The notes beneath the pieces are model-generated. The model did not search any database. It saw only the letters and a list, made by a program, of their open reading frames with translations, and had not been told where the DNA came from. A stretch of 48,449 nt of DNA, taken from assembly GCA_020637295.1 (NCBI GenBank), contig JACJWF010000019.1, positions 1-48,449 on the forward strand, in the 5' to 3' direction. This document shows positions 41,256 to 48,449 of the stretch, in pieces. How positions within the stretch are numbered: position 1 is the stretch's first letter; each line of letters opens with the position of its first letter. The DNA is from Acidimicrobiaceae bacterium. GTDB taxonomy: Bacteria > Actinomycetota > Acidimicrobiia > Acidimicrobiales > Ilumatobacteraceae. A program made the translations under genes and the position numbers.

Positions 41256-41834
41256 ATGTCCGTCGCCCTCTCCGGTCCCTTCGACACTGCCCAGTTGCCC
41301 CGCATCGCCCCTCAGCCGGTGACGGTCACCATCTCTCGCGCCATCCGTCCTGGGCTGGAGGCGCAGTACCTCGTGTGGGCCGAGGACGCCGTGGCCACCG
41401 TGCGGAAGTTCCACGGCTGCCTCGGGGCGGGCATCCTGCAGCCGGGGCCGGACGACGGCGGGCACCAGATCGTGTTCCGGTTCGTGGACGGGGTGCACCT
41501 GCGCCGCTGGGAGCGCTCGCCGGAGCGTGCCGAGCTGGTGGCTCGCGCCGCGCCATTCGTGCAGGAGGAGCGGATCACGCGCACCGTGGGCGTGGAGGAC
41601 TGGTTCGACCTTCCCAGCCGGGCGGCGCCCAAGCGAGGTTTCCTTCGCGGCGTGGCCACCGAGGTGGCCTGGGCGTACCCACTGGGCATCGGTGCCTCGC
41701 TGGTGCTGGCACCGCGGATCGCACAGCTCCCCACCGGCGTTCGGGTGGTCATCTCGTCGGCCCTGATCACCGCGATCGTGCGCCTCGGGGTCAGCCCGCT
41801 GCGGTCCCGCCTGCGCAGCCGCCGCAACCTGTGA
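41256..41834 (+). CDS. antibiotic biosynthesis monooxygenase (ABM)-domain membrane protein
   Basis: The 192-residue protein has an N-terminal ABM-like ferredoxin fold (about 20-110: VTVTISRAIRPGLEAQYLVWAED, HQIVFRFVDGVHLRRWERSPER). Two hydrophobic helices follow at the C-terminus (about 133-170) with a basic tail. Such fusions are common in actinobacteria and their function is unknown; the domain need not be a monooxygenase. It is the last ordinary gene before the tRNA. Confidence 0.75.
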   Translation: MSVALSGPFDTAQLPRIAPQPVTVTISRAIRPGLEAQYLVWAEDAVATVRKFHGCLGAGILQPGPDDGGHQIVFRFVDGVHLRRWERSPERAELVARAAPFVQEERITRTVGVEDWFDLPSRAAPKRGFLRGVATEVAWAYPLGIGASLVLAPRIAQLPTGVRVVISSALITAIVRLGVSPLRSRLRSRRNL

Positions 41835-41863
41835 CCTGGGGCTGGTGAACCGCTGGAACGCGG

Positions 41864-41892
41864 TTGGTGCGGACCGGGCGCGCTGGTATCGT
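41864..41892 (+). promoter_or_regulatory. promoter of tRNA-Ala
   Basis: TTGGTG (41864-41869) and TATCGT (41887-41892) are separated by 17 bases. The -10 ends 12 bases before the mature tRNA. This is the clearest -35/-10 pair in the window. Confidence 0.6.
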
Positions 41893-41904
41893 TTCCGACG
41901 CTTC

Positions 41905-41980
41905 GGGGCTATAGCTCAGTTGGCAGAGCGCTTCCATGGCATGGAAGAGGTCAAGGGTTCAATTCCCTTTAGCTCCACCA
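41905..41980 (+). tRNA. tRNA-Ala (anticodon GGC)
   Basis: A 76-base cloverleaf with encoded CCA. The acceptor GGGGCTA pairs with TAGCTCC (one G-T wobble), the D arm is GCTC/GAGC, the anticodon arm CTTCC/GGAAG encloses the loop ATGGCAT with GGC at 41938-41940, and the T arm is AAGGG/CCCTT with loop TTCAATT. Discriminator A. The gene borders the accessory region and is a likely integration target. Confidence 0.95.
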
Positions 41981-42032
41981 TGGCGGTCTTACCGGAACCG
42001 TCGCCGAAGGGCGGCGGTCAGTAAGACCGCCA
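41981..42032 (+). repeat. 11-bp inverted repeat abutting the tRNA CCA
   Basis: TGGCGGTCTTA (41981-41991) and TAAGACCGCCA (42022-42032) are exact reverse complements around a 30-base loop. The arm begins at the base after CCA. It may help 3' processing, terminate transcription or mark a recombination site. Confidence 0.75.
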
Positions 42033-42048
42033 AGGACCCCGATTCGTT

Positions 42049-42084
42049 CTGGTGGCAGGCCTCAGGCCTGCCACCAGGCGTTTT
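42049..42084 (+). terminator. intrinsic terminator downstream of tRNA-Ala
   Basis: CTGGTGGCAGGC (42049-42060) pairs with GCCTGCCACCAG (42066-42077); two more pairs can form in the loop. TTTT follows at 42081-42084. It is the best Rho-independent terminator seen here. Confidence 0.85.
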
Positions 42085-42317
42085 GGCCTAGGGTGACGGG
42101 TTCCAGCGCCCCGCCCGAGAGCCGGCTTGGAGGGGAGTAGTTACCTCGGTGTGACTCTACGACGAGGGTGTAGCTGGGTTTCCGTTGGGCCCCACCGGTG
42201 CCGAGGCAGGTGGCTGGTCGTTGGGCTCGCTCGGCGGGGCGCGACTGTTGTCCTCGCCGACGGTGCGGCAAGTTGGCATGATCGACTTCGCACCCACCAG
42301 GTCGAAGGATCGGAAGC
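42085..42317 (+). other. spacer at the edge of the accessory region
   Basis: About 230 bases between the tRNA terminator and the Abi-like gene. No gene and no copy of the tRNA 3' end is seen. GAAGGATCGGA just before 42318 is a likely ribosome site. The left boundary of inserted DNA probably lies in or just before this stretch. Confidence 0.4.
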
Positions 42318-42923
42318 ATGATTACGGATCTCACGCGGCGAGACCTGGTCGACCTGTTCTTGGCCTACGACCCGGCGCCGCTCGCGTCGTTTCTTGAGGA
42401 AGTCAACGGGCATCGGCGCAGCCTTGGCATCGCGTGGTGGGGAAGTCTCGGCGACGACTGCGCTTTCCTCTCCCGGCTCTACGACCTCGACGCGTTGCCA
42501 TCCACGGATCTGCGCTTCAAATCGGCTCGTGAGGACATCTGGCAACATCGGGAGAACAACGCGGACTGGGACAACGAGTGGATCTTCTTCGACGCCCGCT
42601 TCGAGCTCGCCACGTCCGACGAGAAGCTCCTGCGCTTCCTGGCGGAGACGATTCACCCCGAGGTCCGGGCCGACCGGGCTGAGGTCGAAAGGCTCCGTAC
42701 TGAATACAACAAGATCCTTCGTCCCGATCGGGTCGAGATCCGACAGGTATCAACGATGTCCGGTCGGCCCGTGTTCGGCAGCGGGGCGGCGGCTCCCCGA
42801 ACTGTGCAGCCGCAGACGCTGCGGGAGGCCATCGGCCAGGCGGTACGGGAGTCGCTGAGCGCCGGGCAAGTCGAAGCGTTCTGCGACGAGCTTGGCATGC
42901 CGCCGCTGCCCGATGCCAGCTAG
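42318..42923 (+). CDS. AbiJ_NTD3-like domain protein, N-terminal part of a split abortive-infection gene
   Basis: The 201-residue product resembles the AbiJ N-terminal domain 3 family found in phage-defence effectors: WWGSLGDDCAFLSRLYDL, LPSTDLRFKSAREDIWQH, WDNEWIFFDARF, FLAETIHPEVR and VSTMSGRPVFGSG. A linker and a short helical segment (PQTLREAIGQAVRESL) follow. Translation stops at TAG 42921-42923, but the same frame continues open to 43757 with a nuclease-like domain. The pair is best read as one 479-residue gene interrupted by one amber codon. Composition is lower in GC than the core. Confidence 0.72.
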   Translation: MITDLTRRDLVDLFLAYDPAPLASFLEEVNGHRRSLGIAWWGSLGDDCAFLSRLYDLDALPSTDLRFKSAREDIWQHRENNADWDNEWIFFDARFELATSDEKLLRFLAETIHPEVRADRAEVERLRTEYNKILRPDRVEIRQVSTMSGRPVFGSGAAAPRTVQPQTLREAIGQAVRESLSAGQVEAFCDELGMPPLPDAS

Positions 42924-42992
42924 GCCAGACCGAGGTCGAGCAAGGCCGGGTACGTCGTTGAGCGACTCGCCAAGTGCTCCCTGCCCGAGCTT

Positions 42993-43757
42993 GTGCGGTT
43001 CGCGCGGATCGTCAAGGAACGCTCCTCAAATACAGAGTTGGGCGCACTCCTAGCCGAGATCGACTGGGCAAGTCGACCAGGCGTCCCAGGTGCCCCGAAG
43101 ACCATCATCTTTGGTTCGGACGGGCCGAAGCCGGACCTGGTCCTCGCCGACGCAGTCGACAACGACATCCAGATCGTTCGTAACGCCGAGCACTGCCTCA
43201 TCTACGACCGACCTATCGATGCCGAGGCCGGCCTGTCATTTCAGATGCTTGTTGACTGGTGGGCCGCAGCCCATTCGACTGCGGTTACGAAGCCAGCGAA
43301 CGACCTCCATCGACGCCTGCTTCAGGGGCAGAATGAACCAGAGCGAGCGCTGTTCAATGCGTACGCAGCCGTCCTGAAGGACCACGGCTTTGGATTGCCG
43401 GCCTTGATCCCGCAGGTCTATCTCCACTACGACCCCGAGACAGTCGACCAGCGCAACCGGACGTCTGGCAAGGCTCTGACGCGCCAGCGGATGGACTTCC
43501 TGATGCTGTTACCGGGCCGCCGCCGGGTGGTCATTGAGCTCGATGGCCAGAGCCACTACACGGACGAGCAGGGAGCGCCGTCGCCGCGCCGTTACGCGGA
43601 GATGATGGCCGAAGATCGTCGGCTACGACTCGTCGGGTACGAGGTATTCCGGTTCGGTGGCCACGAGTTCATTGACCTCGAAGCTGGGAAGGAGCTTGCC
43701 GTGGGGTTCTTCACGGACCTGCTGCGCTGCTACGGCGTACTCCCCAAGCGAGGCTGA
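42993..43757 (+). CDS. C-terminal part of the split Abi gene, Vsr/DUF559-like nuclease domain
   Basis: This is in the same frame as the preceding ORF. The first usable start after the amber is GTG 42993, with no ribosome site before it, and conserved-looking residues (GYVVERLAKCSLPELV) lie upstream of it. This shows the true protein begins at 42318. The 254-residue part has a middle domain (KPDLVLADAVDNDIQIVRNA) and a PD-(D/E)xK-type nuclease: Asp168 in RMDFLML, Glu182-x-Asp184 in VIELDGQSHY, then AEDRRLRLVGYEVFRF. It would be the DNA- or RNA-cutting effector. It may be a remnant if the stop is real and not read through. Confidence 0.68.
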   Translation: MRFARIVKERSSNTELGALLAEIDWASRPGVPGAPKTIIFGSDGPKPDLVLADAVDNDIQIVRNAEHCLIYDRPIDAEAGLSFQMLVDWWAAAHSTAVTKPANDLHRRLLQGQNEPERALFNAYAAVLKDHGFGLPALIPQVYLHYDPETVDQRNRTSGKALTRQRMDFLMLLPGRRRVVIELDGQSHYTDEQGAPSPRRYAEMMAEDRRLRLVGYEVFRFGGHEFIDLEAGKELAVGFFTDLLRCYGVLPKRG

Positions 43758-43848
43758 TGCCAGGTCATCGGACTCACCATGCAACTCGTGTGCCGTCGGA
43801 TTCCTCTGTGATGCCGTTCGTCGGTGGACCTTCCCCCCTCGTGGCCCG

Positions 43849-45477
43849 TCACAACTCCGGCATCGGGCTGGCAAACGGTTCGACGAGTGGCAACCAGCGT
43901 GACGGCTCGCGAGTCTTGAGGCCGCCCGATGTTGTCGGAACTCGTTCAGCAACGGTGAAGACCAGATCTTCTTGGGCGCGCGAGGCCATGACGTGCAGTA
44001 CTGCAAGCTCATCTCGAATCTGCTGTGTGTCGCCACTGGCCATCGCCGGGTAGTTCGGTATGAAGGCCTCCTCCATGCCTACGACGATCACTCTCGTGAA
44101 TTGTTGGCCCTTTCCGAGGTGTCCGTTCAGCAGGTGGATACCCGGCGAGGCTGGATCCTCGGGATCTCCGACGACCCGGAGGTTGCCAATGGCGTTCTCG
44201 AGTGTCGTCTCGTCGAGCAAGGTCTCCAGCAACTCGGCGGCCTCGATCAGCTCGTCCTGCCCATCCACATCGTCGTCGGCAAGGTCCACCAGACACCGCA
44301 GATAGAGCTCCTGCAATCTGCCCTGATCGTCGCTGCGCATCGCGAGTACCTCGGGCGTGTGCCGCCGAAGCAGCGACACGATGAGTGGAGAATGAATCGG
44401 ATAGTCCCAACGCTCGGCAGCGATGCCCTGATCTTCGATGGCTTGGTCGATGAACTTCCTCCTGTTGGCCGTTCGGGCAATGACACCAACGCTGTCACCT
44501 GGATGGCCAGCGATCCACCGGCGGAGAAGGTTGCAGACAGCGGTTGCCTCAGCGGCCACATCAGCTGAGCGGAGAACATGGACGTGACCCTTGCCGGCCC
44601 AGCGCTCCGGCTCGGCCGCTTCGAGCTCTACGCCACCAAGAGCAACGGCCAGCGCCGATACCGCTCGGAGAACTGCCGGAGACGAGCGGTGGGACTGAGT
44701 GAGTTCGATGATGACCGGATCCCGTTGCTGGAGACGGGCAAACACCCAATCTGGCTCGGCGCCGGCGAACCGGAAGATTCCTTGGGCCTTGTCGCCCGCG
44801 AACACCGATCGGCCCAACGTCAGCCCCTCCACGAGCTGGTACTGCATGCGTGTCAGGTCCTGCGCCTCGTCGATGAGGACGAGTGAGAACCTCTCTCTGT
44901 ACAGGCGTAGAACGGCGGGGTTGGAAAGGACTCGTGCGCCGAGCCGGATCAGGTCATCGAAATCGATTCGCCCTGCGGCGCGTAGCTCCTGTTCGTAAGC
45001 GATGGCGGCTTCGGCGCGATTCGCAATGAGCACTTCAAGCGGATCGACCTCCAGCGGTGACTCAAGTTTCGCCGCACGGACCGAGGAACTGATGACGCCT
45101 GGTGACAGACCATGCTCGTCGCCGACTCGACGTTGAAGTCGCAAGAGCCAGCCGCGCTGCGGGGGAAGCACCTCTGGGTCGGCTCCAATCACGTTCGCGT
45201 GACTCCGATAGACGCGGAACGCGAAGCCGTGGAAGTTCGTGACGGAGACGAGCCTCTGTGCGGTCGTCGGCCCCACATGCTTGCGGATACGCGCCTGGAG
45301 ATTTGCCTTCGCCTTGTTGGAGAAGGTGAGCCCGAGAATCTGTCGCGGTAGCCGAATTAGCTGTCTGTCGATCGCAGCTGCTGCGAACTGCGCGAGCTGG
45401 TCGGTCTTCCCGCAGCCCGCCGGCGCAAGCAGCAGAGCATCGCAGATGGGGAGCTCCGTCAGACCTCGAGCCGTCAA
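43849..45477 (-). CDS. gajB: UvrD/Rep-type helicase, GajB-like (Gabija system)
   Basis: The 542-residue superfamily 1 helicase has Walker A LAPAGCGKT (17-25), motif Ia TFSNKAKANL, Walker B IDEAQD (202-207), motif III FAGDKAQGIFRF, motif IV QSHRSSPAVLR and motif V GKGQQFTRVIVVGMEE. It is shorter than housekeeping UvrD (~700 aa) and near the size of GajB. The likely start is TTG 45477, whose TTGA overlaps the stop of the upstream OLD-type gene. Upstream in-frame residues lack similarity. In Gabija, GajB senses or unwinds DNA ends and works with GajA in a complex that cuts phage DNA. Confidence 0.72.
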   Translation of the reverse strand: MTARGLTELPICDALLLAPAGCGKTDQLAQFAAAAIDRQLIRLPRQILGLTFSNKAKANLQARIRKHVGPTTAQRLVSVTNFHGFAFRVYRSHANVIGADPEVLPPQRGWLLRLQRRVGDEHGLSPGVISSSVRAAKLESPLEVDPLEVLIANRAEAAIAYEQELRAAGRIDFDDLIRLGARVLSNPAVLRLYRERFSLVLIDEAQDLTRMQYQLVEGLTLGRSVFAGDKAQGIFRFAGAEPDWVFARLQQRDPVIIELTQSHRSSPAVLRAVSALAVALGGVELEAAEPERWAGKGHVHVLRSADVAAEATAVCNLLRRWIAGHPGDSVGVIARTANRRKFIDQAIEDQGIAAERWDYPIHSPLIVSLLRRHTPEVLAMRSDDQGRLQELYLRCLVDLADDDVDGQDELIEAAELLETLLDETTLENAIGNLRVVGDPEDPASPGIHLLNGHLGKGQQFTRVIVVGMEEAFIPNYPAMASGDTQQIRDELAVLHVMASRAQEDLVFTVAERVPTTSGGLKTREPSRWLPLVEPFASPMPEL

Positions 45478-47081
45478 GGAAGTGACCTCACGAGATCGGC
45501 CAACGTCGCTATCGCCGAGGCGTCCGAGTCGGTGATCTGGTCGGCTAGGGCTGCAGCGACGCGGACCTTGTCGTTGCGGCACCAGCGGACGTACCTCTCT
45601 ATGTCGATGTCGGAGACGGAGGTGACTCGTAGAGCACCGAGGATCGCTCGCTCGGTGATCAGCCCGCTGGCGTCAAGGAGTGCGACGTGACGTTCGATGC
45701 CGAGTGCGGTGACGCACTCTTCCTCGAGGTCGGCGTGGCAGACGCTGACCCGATGGCTGGCTAGCTCGGACTCGTCGCAACCGACTGCCGAAGCGGCAAT
45801 TGGGCCCTCCTCCGCGTCGACCAACGTGAAGATCGTGATGTTGAAGCCTCGGGCTCCCAGCAACCGATGCACCGGCTTGAACGCTGTTGCCCCGTGCACT
45901 GCGATCAAGGAGATGCCGGCTTGGTCGAGTGGTCGACCCAGCGCTCGGGCGACTGCATGGACAAGGATCCGGTCCGATACACCCTCGACGAGGATTACCG
46001 CTCGTGAGGTGAGCGGCTCAAGTGTGGCGTCAAGCCACTGATGCTGAAGAAACCGCCAGTCCTCATCGAGAGAACGGTCGATGCACTGACTTGCTCCGAG
46101 TCCAGTGAGAACCAGGATGTCCGACGGGCGGAACGCAGACAGGATCTGAGGTGAGTGTGTAGCAAGGATGACCTGCCCGCCGTCCGCCCGGAGAAGGCTT
46201 CCAAGAAGGGCCTGGCTTCGCGGGTGGAGATGGAGCTCTGGTTCGTCGATTCCGATGATCCGGGCTGAGCGCTTGGCGAGGCGATGCATCGCGACGGTAC
46301 TCAGCGCCCGAAGACCATCCGATTGGCCCGACAACGAGGTCCGGCGCCCATCGCGAGTGAGGTGGAGATCAACGTCTGCGAGTAGGTCGCTCTCACTGCT
46401 GTTGGGCAACGCGACTTCGATGTCGCTCGCCTCAATCGAATATGGATAGAGATCGTCCAGAGCCTTGGCGACGCGCCCTCGGAGGCCCTCCAGAGATTCG
46501 GCGTCCTTGAGCGCTTTGCCGAAGGCCTGGGAAGCGAGCAGCAAGGCGTCGGCATCGCTCCCCAATTCGACTTCGCCGAGCAATGCCCTCACCGCTCCGG
46601 AGCGGCCGCCAAGCTCGACATCAGCTGACCGCGCTGCGCGGAGGAAGCTCCACGCGATGGCCCGCAGATGATCTGCGCGGACAGCGCTCGAGAATCCATC
46701 CTTGACGAAACGTCGTTGCACGACTCGCGCCTCTTGATCGTCTGGCGGTGCTTCGACCGAGAGGCGGAGCAGGAGACGCTCGTTGAACGTGCCGTGCTCG
46801 CCGGGTACCAGGTCGATCTCGTCGGCGAGGGTCGCTCGATCGTCGTCGTCGAAGTCGATGAGTTCCGCCTCGATAGTGAGGGGGCTCGAAGGATCGCGAA
46901 GGGCGTCGGCGCTCCAGCGATACAGCTCACTCATGGTCGAACGAAAGAGCGCGTCCAGCGAGCGAAGTAGCGAGGTCTTCCCCGAGTCGTTCGCCCCAAC
47001 GACGACCAAGTGATCGCGAACCGCTACGTCAAGGTCGGGAACTCGGGAGTGGTTGTGGATCTTGATGTGGTTCACGCGCAT
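45474..47081 (-). CDS. gajA: OLD-family ATPase-Toprim nuclease, GajA-like (Gabija system)
   Basis: The 535-residue protein has an ABC/SMC-like ATPase: Walker A GANDSGKTS (29-37), signature LSGQSDGLR (250-258), Walker B IIGIDEPELHLHP (275-287) and H-loop ATHSP. A C-terminal Toprim nuclease follows: Glu366 in VILVEGVSD, Asp422 in FTLVDAEEG and a Lys in CRNDKVRVAAAL (505). This is the class 2 OLD layout of GajA. The gene lies first in a two-gene unit with the overlapping helicase, the gajA-gajB order. It is slightly shorter than the Bacillus protein. An unrelated OLD/helicase pair of another defence type remains possible. Confidence 0.75.
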   Translation of the reverse strand: MRVNHIKIHNHSRVPDLDVAVRDHLVVVGANDSGKTSLLRSLDALFRSTMSELYRWSADALRDPSSPLTIEAELIDFDDDDRATLADEIDLVPGEHGTFNERLLLRLSVEAPPDDQEARVVQRRFVKDGFSSAVRADHLRAIAWSFLRAARSADVELGGRSGAVRALLGEVELGSDADALLLASQAFGKALKDAESLEGLRGRVAKALDDLYPYSIEASDIEVALPNSSESDLLADVDLHLTRDGRRTSLSGQSDGLRALSTVAMHRLAKRSARIIGIDEPELHLHPRSQALLGSLLRADGGQVILATHSPQILSAFRPSDILVLTGLGASQCIDRSLDEDWRFLQHQWLDATLEPLTSRAVILVEGVSDRILVHAVARALGRPLDQAGISLIAVHGATAFKPVHRLLGARGFNITIFTLVDAEEGPIAASAVGCDESELASHRVSVCHADLEEECVTALGIERHVALLDASGLITERAILGALRVTSVSDIDIERYVRWCRNDKVRVAAALADQITDSDASAIATLADLVRSLP

Positions 47082-47105
47082 TGACGGGCCCGCCCTTGCT
47101 GAGTG

Positions 47106-47122
47106 AGCGAGCCAAGCTCGCT
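47106..47122. repeat. short hairpin upstream of gajA-like gene
   Basis: AGCGAGC and GCTCGCT flank a three-base loop in the ~100-base stretch between the gajA start and the transposon end. It could be an operator or the remnant of a terminator. Confidence 0.45.
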
Positions 47123-47186
47123 GAAGGTGACTTGCCGGTTCACCCTACGCAAGGGGGAGACAGCCGTTCCGCGACCCCACTCGCCA

Positions 47187-48449
47187 GGGATTATGTGGCG
47201 CTTCGGATTTCAGGGTGGGGTGAGTTGGTCGAGGAGGGTCCAGTTGGGTCGGCCGGCGTAGAGCAGGGCGCGGATGCGGTAGTGCTCGAACCGGCGGAAC
47301 CCGAAAGCGGTGCGCTTGACGCGCTTGACCAGGTTGTTGATCGCTTCGGTCGGCCCGTTGCTGACGTGGGACTGGTGCCAGGCGACGATCTGTGCTGCCC
47401 ACTTGCCGATGGTGCGCCCGAGCCGGCGGACCTCGATTGGCATCGACTCATCAGTGAAGTCTCGGGCGATCTCGGCGACCCAGGCGGCGGCGAGCTCGGG
47501 GTCGGTGTGGTCGTAGATCTGGCGGACCACTTCCTTCGCGTTCCACGCGAACCACACCTCGCGTGCGGGGTCGCCTGCGGCGAGCAGACCGAGCAGTCGT
47601 TCCTTGCCCTCGATGGTGAGGCGCTCGGCGGCCATCACTAACAGCCGCCGGGCCCGGTAGAGCGGGTCGTCCTTGCGGCCGCGGTGACCGAACAGTCCGT
47701 TCTGCACCCGACGCCGGCACTCATCGAGCGCCGTGTTGCCCAGGCGGACGACATGGAACGGGTCGGCGACCTGCACCGCCAGCGGGAGCATCGTGTCGAA
47801 CACCGTCCGATAGGAGTTCGACAGATCGAGCGTCGCCCACGAGACACCATCGCACCAGCCGGCCGGGCGTGCTGCGAACCAGGCGCAGCAGGTGGCGACC
47901 TCTTTGCCGTCGAGCACATCGAGCAGCTGACCGTGCTCGACGTCGACGACCTGGGTCGACCAGCGTTGCCGCCGGTAGCGGCCCTCGCGGACGTGGAGCG
48001 TCTCGTCCAACCCGACCGCGTTCACGTTCGTGTAGCGGGCCGGGTCGTTGACCAACGGCTCACCGAACACCACGACCGCGTCCATCACCGTGTGCCAATC
48101 ACACCCCAGATCGGCAGCCACCTCCGACACCGCACGCCCGTGGCGGCCGACCTGGACCGTCGCCCACCGGGCTGCCCGTGTGGTCATCGCACACCGGGAT
48201 GACGCGATCCTGGGGTCCTGCCCGGTCCACGACCGACGGCACGTCGGGCACCGCCAGCGCTGCTTGTGCACCACCAACCTGGTCGCCCGCCCGAAGCACG
48301 GCAGATCCACCAACACCACCTCCCGCACACCATGCCGGTGCGCCGCCGTGCCGCACTCGCACAGCGGCCGCTCGCCAACAACGGTGACCTCGATGCGCAA
48401 CCAGTGCGGCCAGTCACCGACCCCGATCACAGTGACATCAGGCAGCCCG
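47187..48449 (-). mobile_element. ISL3-family insertion sequence, cut by the window edge
   Basis: The transposase gene fills the last 1.24 kb. The element's 3' end should lie shortly past the stop codon; the stretch around 47187-47212 (GGGATTATGTGGCGCTTCGG and following) is my guess for the terminal inverted repeat. The matching end lies outside the window, so neither the repeat nor a target duplication can be confirmed. Confidence 0.6.
47210..48449 (-). CDS. ISL3 family transposase (5' end outside the window)
   Basis: About 413 residues are visible and the frame stays open to the last base, so the start is beyond the edge (a GTG at 48430 is inside the family's conserved region). The protein has an N-terminal zinc-finger pair (CECGTAAHRHG, RCPTCRRSW), a helix-turn-helix region (VSEVAADLGCDWHTVMDAV) and a DDE catalytic core: Asp in VGLDETLH, Asp in ADPFHVVRLG, Glu in SNGPTEAINN. 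The end FGFRRFEHYRIRALL is typical. No frameshift or stop is seen, so the element may be active. Confidence 0.88.
   Translation of the reverse strand, partial: GLPDVTVIGVGDWPHWLRIEVTVVGERPLCECGTAAHRHGVREVVLVDLPCFGRATRLVVHKQRWRCPTCRRSWTGQDPRIASSRCAMTTRAARWATVQVGRHGRAVSEVAADLGCDWHTVMDAVVVFGEPLVNDPARYTNVNAVGLDETLHVREGRYRRQRWSTQVVDVEHGQLLDVLDGKEVATCCAWFAARPAGWCDGVSWATLDLSNSYRTVFDTMLPLAVQVADPFHVVRLGNTALDECRRRVQNGLFGHRGRKDDPLYRARRLLVMAAERLTIEGKERLLGLLAAGDPAREVWFAWNAKEVVRQIYDHTDPELAAAWVAEIARDFTDESMPIEVRRLGRTIGKWAAQIVAWHQSHVSNGPTEAINNLVKRVKRTAFGFRRFEHYRIRALLYAGRPNWTLLDQLTPP

Noticed and set aside
42062..42334. Small minus-strand frame at the island edge
   Set aside because: It runs through the tRNA terminator hairpin and into the Abi gene start, with no recognisable protein features.
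43849..45477. Housekeeping UvrD/PcrA helicase
   Set aside because: It is too short and is translationally coupled to an OLD-type nuclease in a low-GC accessory region.
42085..48449. Second copy of the tRNA-Ala 3' end as attR
   Set aside because: I could not find a repeat of the T-arm/acceptor sequence by eye; if present it lies beyond the window.

Overview
The window reads as the chromosome of a high-GC actinobacterium. Signs are a GC bias that opens long shadow frames everywhere, many GTG starts, DUF2510-type WYPD/RWWDG N-termini, a class II DAHP synthase, the order nadD - LCP/LytR_C-like protein - rsfS, a P450 of the CYP124/125/142 type and an AidB-type acyl-CoA dehydrogenase. Two secreted proteins share a beta-rich domain (roughly VTP-x-R-x-x-D-[ST]-R ... 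ID[IV]TGYY) that I associate with Acidimicrobiia, so an Ilumatobacter-like organism is my best guess. This placement is inference; no rRNA gene is present.

From 1 to about 41.8 kb the genes look like ordinary core or metabolic DNA, densely packed, with 1-14 base overlaps. The order is: a biotin-domain/carboxyltransferase fusion; an N-succinylamino acid racemase/OSBS-type enolase with an overlapping GNAT transferase; a Tat-secreted protein; AidB; a 2OG-Fe(II) oxygenase; a TauE/SafE permease followed by a sulfatase; an MBL hydrolase divergent from an oxidoreductase/ProA-like pair; a secreted CAP-domain protein divergent from an M1 aminopeptidase lipoprotein; an FAD amine oxidase divergent from a CPBP protease; panB-panC; phosphatidylcholine synthase with a P1 peptidase; a hexapeptide acyltransferase; DoxX with a membrane protein; an asymmetric heterodimeric ABC exporter; a phosphatase; P450; a secreted Ser/Asp-rich protein; PIG-L deacetylase; thiolase; an MFS/hypothetical/serine-hydrolase run; DAHP synthase; a sigma factor; and nadD/LCP-like/rsfS.

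At least 16 genes carry a TA[CG]NNT hexamer ending 6-10 bases before the chosen start codon. This is the geometry of leaderless transcription and it helped fix several starts.

A tRNA-Ala(GGC) at 41.9 kb, followed by two strong hairpins, marks the junction to an accessory region (about 42.1 kb to the window end) with visibly lower GC. It holds an AbiJ_NTD3-like/Vsr-like nuclease gene cut in two by an in-frame TAG, a convergent Gabija-like pair (UvrD-type helicase GajB and OLD ATPase-Toprim nuclease GajA, overlapping by four bases), and an ISL3-family transposase that runs off the window edge. This looks like a tRNA-associated anti-phage defence island. The most notable items are the amber-split Abi gene, the Gabija-like operon, and a 28-bp perfect palindrome next to a seven-run G-quadruplex motif between two convergent genes at 9.9 kb.
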